Source: a virus. From it: a DNA stretch of 22,160 nt. The notes beneath the pieces are model-generated. The model did not search any database. It was not told the origin of the DNA and saw only the letters and a list, made by a program, of their open reading frames with translations. Positions 20,404 through 22,160 of the stretch are shown here, piece by piece. Positions within the stretch are counted from its first letter, which is position 1, and each line of letters begins with the position of its first letter. The position numbers and the translations under genes are program-made. The DNA is taken from positions 1 through 22,160 of IMG/VR virus record IMGVR_UViG_3300020020_000168. One strand, given 5' to 3'.

Positions 20404-20524
20404 GACTGCCACAGCCCTAACCGAAGACGCGCCAGGGCTGGCGTGCAGCGAAACCCTACCCTGTAGTGAGAACCTTGCCTGTCACGATGGCGGCGTCTCG
20501 CTCGCGATACTGACGGAGGCGTAA
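20369..20524 (+). CDS. Small Thr/Glu-rich protein, 51 aa
   Basis: GTG 20369 is preceded by AGAGGAG with good spacing, and the frame ends exactly on the next gene's start (TAATG at 20522). The product is PSLTVLNEATETATALTEDA..., with four Cys (C27, C33, C38 and the nearby HDGG segment contains none further beyond these three clear ones) and the ending SLAILTEA. The repeated LTE/ATE pattern is one I recall in short proteins beside phage tail genes. It lies between fibre genes; its role is unknown. The strong start signal and perfect junction are the main support. Confidence 0.6.
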   Translation: MPSLTVLNEATETATALTEDAPGLACSETLPCSENLACHDGGVSLAILTEA

Positions 20525-21201
20525 TGCCGTATTCCCCTACCACCTGGATCGAAGGCATCACCAAGCTCGGCCCCACGCGCATGAACGCCATCGAGCAGGG
20601 AATCGCCGCGGCGATCCCGGCGGACATCGTGGACGCCAAGGGTGATCTCATCCTGGGTACCGCGGCCGATACAGTCGGACGCCTTGCGGCGGGTGCGGAC
20701 AACGAGGTTCCGATCTACTCTTCCGGCCAGGCTACCGGCATGAAGAAGAGCAAGATCGCCGATGCCAACGTGAGCGACACCGCCGGAATCCTTCAGTCCA
20801 AGCTCGCGTTTGACGCCTGGGCGGCGTGGTCGCCCGCCTGGACTGCTACCGGAACGGCGCCCGCCCTGGGAGACGGAACGCTTGTTGGGCGTTTCGTGGT
20901 GATAGGCAAGACGGTCTTCTTCACGATCCTGCTTACCTCTGGGGCCAGCACCACTTACGGCACCGGAGACTACCGCTTCTCCCTGCCAGTGACGGCCCTC
21001 TCAACGGCGCAGATCAACGGTGTGGCGTACTCGGTGAATGCGGGGGTGGCGCGGTATGGTGCCCAGCCCTTGCTGCTAACGACTACCACGGTTGAGATGA
21101 TCAACAATGTGCATCCCGGAACCCGCGTGGGACAGTTGGTGCCGTTCACCTTCGCTGTCGCAGACCAGATTTCAGTGGCCGGACAATACGAGGCTGCCTG
21201 A
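20524..21201 (+). CDS. Tail fibre-like protein, 225 aa
   Basis: GGAGG lies six bases before ATG 20524, which overlaps the preceding stop. The N-terminus (TTWIEGITKLGPTRMNAIEQ) is a common phage fibre opening (W.eGiT.l.ptrmN.iE.gi). The next segment, AKGDLILGTAADTVGRL, is another frequent fibre module (GDliigtaadt..rl). The C-terminal part, residues about 100-225, is a beta-rich domain (WSPAWTATGTAPALGDGTLV, VVIGKTVFFTILLTSG, then TYGTGDYRFSLPV), a pattern typical of small phage receptor-binding or fibre-tip domains. No enzyme motif is visible. It probably contributes to host attachment together with the 349-aa protein. Confidence 0.85.
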   Translation: MPYSPTTWIEGITKLGPTRMNAIEQGIAAAIPADIVDAKGDLILGTAADTVGRLAAGADNEVPIYSSGQATGMKKSKIADANVSDTAGILQSKLAFDAWAAWSPAWTATGTAPALGDGTLVGRFVVIGKTVFFTILLTSGASTTYGTGDYRFSLPVTALSTAQINGVAYSVNAGVARYGAQPLLLTTTTVEMINNVHPGTRVGQLVPFTFAVADQISVAGQYEAA

Positions 21202-21902
21202 TGAACCTCACCACCTTCCGACTCCGCATCCAGCGCACCGTGGGCCTCGCAGGAGGCACCGCTGGGGACGAGCAGACCTTGATCGACGGCTGGGTCAACG
21301 AGGCCGTCGAGCAGTTCCTGATCGAGACCAAGGCCGTCAAGAAGACGGCCTCGCTCACGCTTGCGGCAGGGCAGGGGGACTACACCATCGACGCCGACAT
21401 CCTGGCGTTCGAGGATCTCTACATCGACCCCGCCGACGGCACGCAGGAGTACATGATGGTGCCCGTGGACACCTGGGACATCCGCCGCGCGCGGCGCGTC
21501 ACCAGCTCGCCGGGGGTGCCTCCCTACCATTACGCCTACGAGTCGCAGATGCTCATGATCTACCCGACTCCGGTCTCGTCGAGCGACACCGTTCACATCG
21601 TCTACGTCGCCAAGCCTTCGGCGCTCTTGGCGAGCGGATCTGACTCTCCGTCGGACGCCACGCGGGGCAACATCCCCTCCCAGTACCACCCCGTCTTGGA
21701 GGCATACGCCATGTGGAAGGCGGCTGAGTACTCGAACGACGCACCGTCCGGTATGGGCGAGAAGTTCCGGGCCGCGTACGAACGAGGCATCCTCCGCGTC
21801 AAGATCCTGGAGAGCCGCAAGGCCGGAGTGCGCGTCTCGCGCGCCCGTGTTGGCTGGCGGCGTAGCATCCCGGCGCGCCCTGGCATAGATCTGGGGGACT
21901 GA
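21201..21902 (+). CDS. Head-tail adaptor protein, 233 aa
   Basis: ATG 21201 overlaps the preceding stop (TGATG). The N-terminal helices (LIDGWVNEAVEQFLIETKAV) and the central beta segment (TLAAGQGDYTIDADILAFED, then LYIDPADG) are followed by PPYHYAYESQMLMIYPTPVS, HIVYVAKPSALL, and a helical end around YHPVLEAYAMWKAAEYSND. This order (helices, 'y.l..dil...d', 'l.lyPtP', 'yv.kp..l', 'yh..l..ya.wkaae') is a pattern I know from phage adaptor proteins that close the portal. The basic C-terminal tail may contact DNA or the portal. It would join portal and tail tube or nozzle. Confidence 0.8.
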   Translation: MNLTTFRLRIQRTVGLAGGTAGDEQTLIDGWVNEAVEQFLIETKAVKKTASLTLAAGQGDYTIDADILAFEDLYIDPADGTQEYMMVPVDTWDIRRARRVTSSPGVPPYHYAYESQMLMIYPTPVSSSDTVHIVYVAKPSALLASGSDSPSDATRGNIPSQYHPVLEAYAMWKAAEYSNDAPSGMGEKFRAAYERGILRVKILESRKAGVRVSRARVGWRRSIPARPGIDLGD

Positions 21903-21903
21903 C

Positions 21904-22160
21904 GTGGCTAGGCCGTTTCCCCTCCAGAAGAGCTACCGGGTGGGCATGAGGCGCGACGGCGCTCGCGAGGCTCTTCCCGAGGGTGCGCTCTGGAACATCG
22001 TGGACTGGATTCCCGAGATGCTGAACGCCCGCCTGCGCAAGCGTGGTGGGTATACACACGCCTCGCAGAACCTGGCGTCCGTGCAGCCCTCGGCGTCATA
22101 CGTCAACGCTGGGATCGTGGCTGAGTACCTGGCCGGGCAGTCGATCCTCGCGTTCGACGA
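21904..22160 (+). CDS. Phage tail protein, partial (cut by window end)
   Basis: GTG 21904 follows the adaptor stop by one base, with GGGGGAC just upstream; the frame is open to the end of the window (85 complete codons). The visible N-terminus reads MARPFPLQKSYRVGMRRDGA, then EALPEGALWNIVDWIPEMLN and ARLRKRGGYTHASQNL. The 'p.ga...i.dw.p.....l.kRgG' arrangement is one I associate with proteins encoded after the adaptor in phages with short or simple tails, where they form part of the tail hub or nozzle. Only the start is present, so size and family cannot be checked. Confidence 0.75.
   Translation, partial: MARPFPLQKSYRVGMRRDGAREALPEGALWNIVDWIPEMLNARLRKRGGYTHASQNLASVQPSASYVNAGIVAEYLAGQSILAFD

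Overview
This window is a segment of a tailed double-stranded DNA bacteriophage or prophage genome. It holds a large terminase, portal, scaffold, major capsid protein, head-tail adaptor and several fibre-like proteins in canonical late order. All 37 coding calls are on the + strand, and most neighbours overlap by 1-8 bases (ATGA, GTGA, TAATG, TGATG), which is typical of a phage late operon. Base composition is high GC; two hand-counted stretches gave 65% in the terminase and 49% in a foreign-looking patch. This suggests a high-GC host, perhaps an actinobacterium. The repeat-like Ig domain at the start of the secreted glycoside hydrolase is a type I associate with Thermoleophilia/Solirubrobacterales proteins, but that host guess is weak. 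No integrase, replication, regulator or CRISPR gene is visible.

Layout. 1-523: no credible gene, but a dense run of strong hairpins that looks like a structured RNA or DNA element. 524-1725: small proteins, with four copies of the 9-mer AAACGTAAC around their starts. 1722-3979: collagen-like fibre and small virion-type proteins. 3972-8093: a cassette of secreted or membrane proteins. It includes a GH26-like glycoside hydrolase with signal peptide and Ig/Calx-beta modules, a secreted protein with a LamG-like C-terminal domain, a 104-aa exported protein and an exported HEXXH metalloprotease. 8107-10139: a string of very small proteins (one zinc ribbon, one single-TM peptide, one holin-like TM/coiled-coil protein), interrupted at 9531-9639 by a tRNA-like element lacking the anticodon arm. 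10111-16850: packaging and head module (TerL, small protein, portal, small protein, scaffold, capsid). 16937-19138: post-capsid genes including a GT-B-type glycosyltransferase and a zinc-ribbon protein. 19148-22160: fibre or tail-spike proteins, head-tail adaptor and the start of a further tail protein cut by the window end.

How it works together. TerL threads DNA through the portal into a shell of capsid protein assembled on the scaffold. The adaptor and the partial gene after it would close the head and build the tail. Fibre-type proteins lie in two blocks (1722-3767 and 19148-21201) and probably form the host-contact apparatus. The Sec-type exported enzymes are the unusual part. Virion proteins normally lack signal peptides, so these enzymes are probably secreted by the infected cell or lysogen, to degrade a surface or capsule polysaccharide and protein. 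No classical endolysin was recognised, so part of this cassette could also serve lysis. The capsid gene has a leader hairpin that hides its ribosome binding site and is followed by a strong terminator-like hairpin, which suggests dedicated control of capsid dosage.
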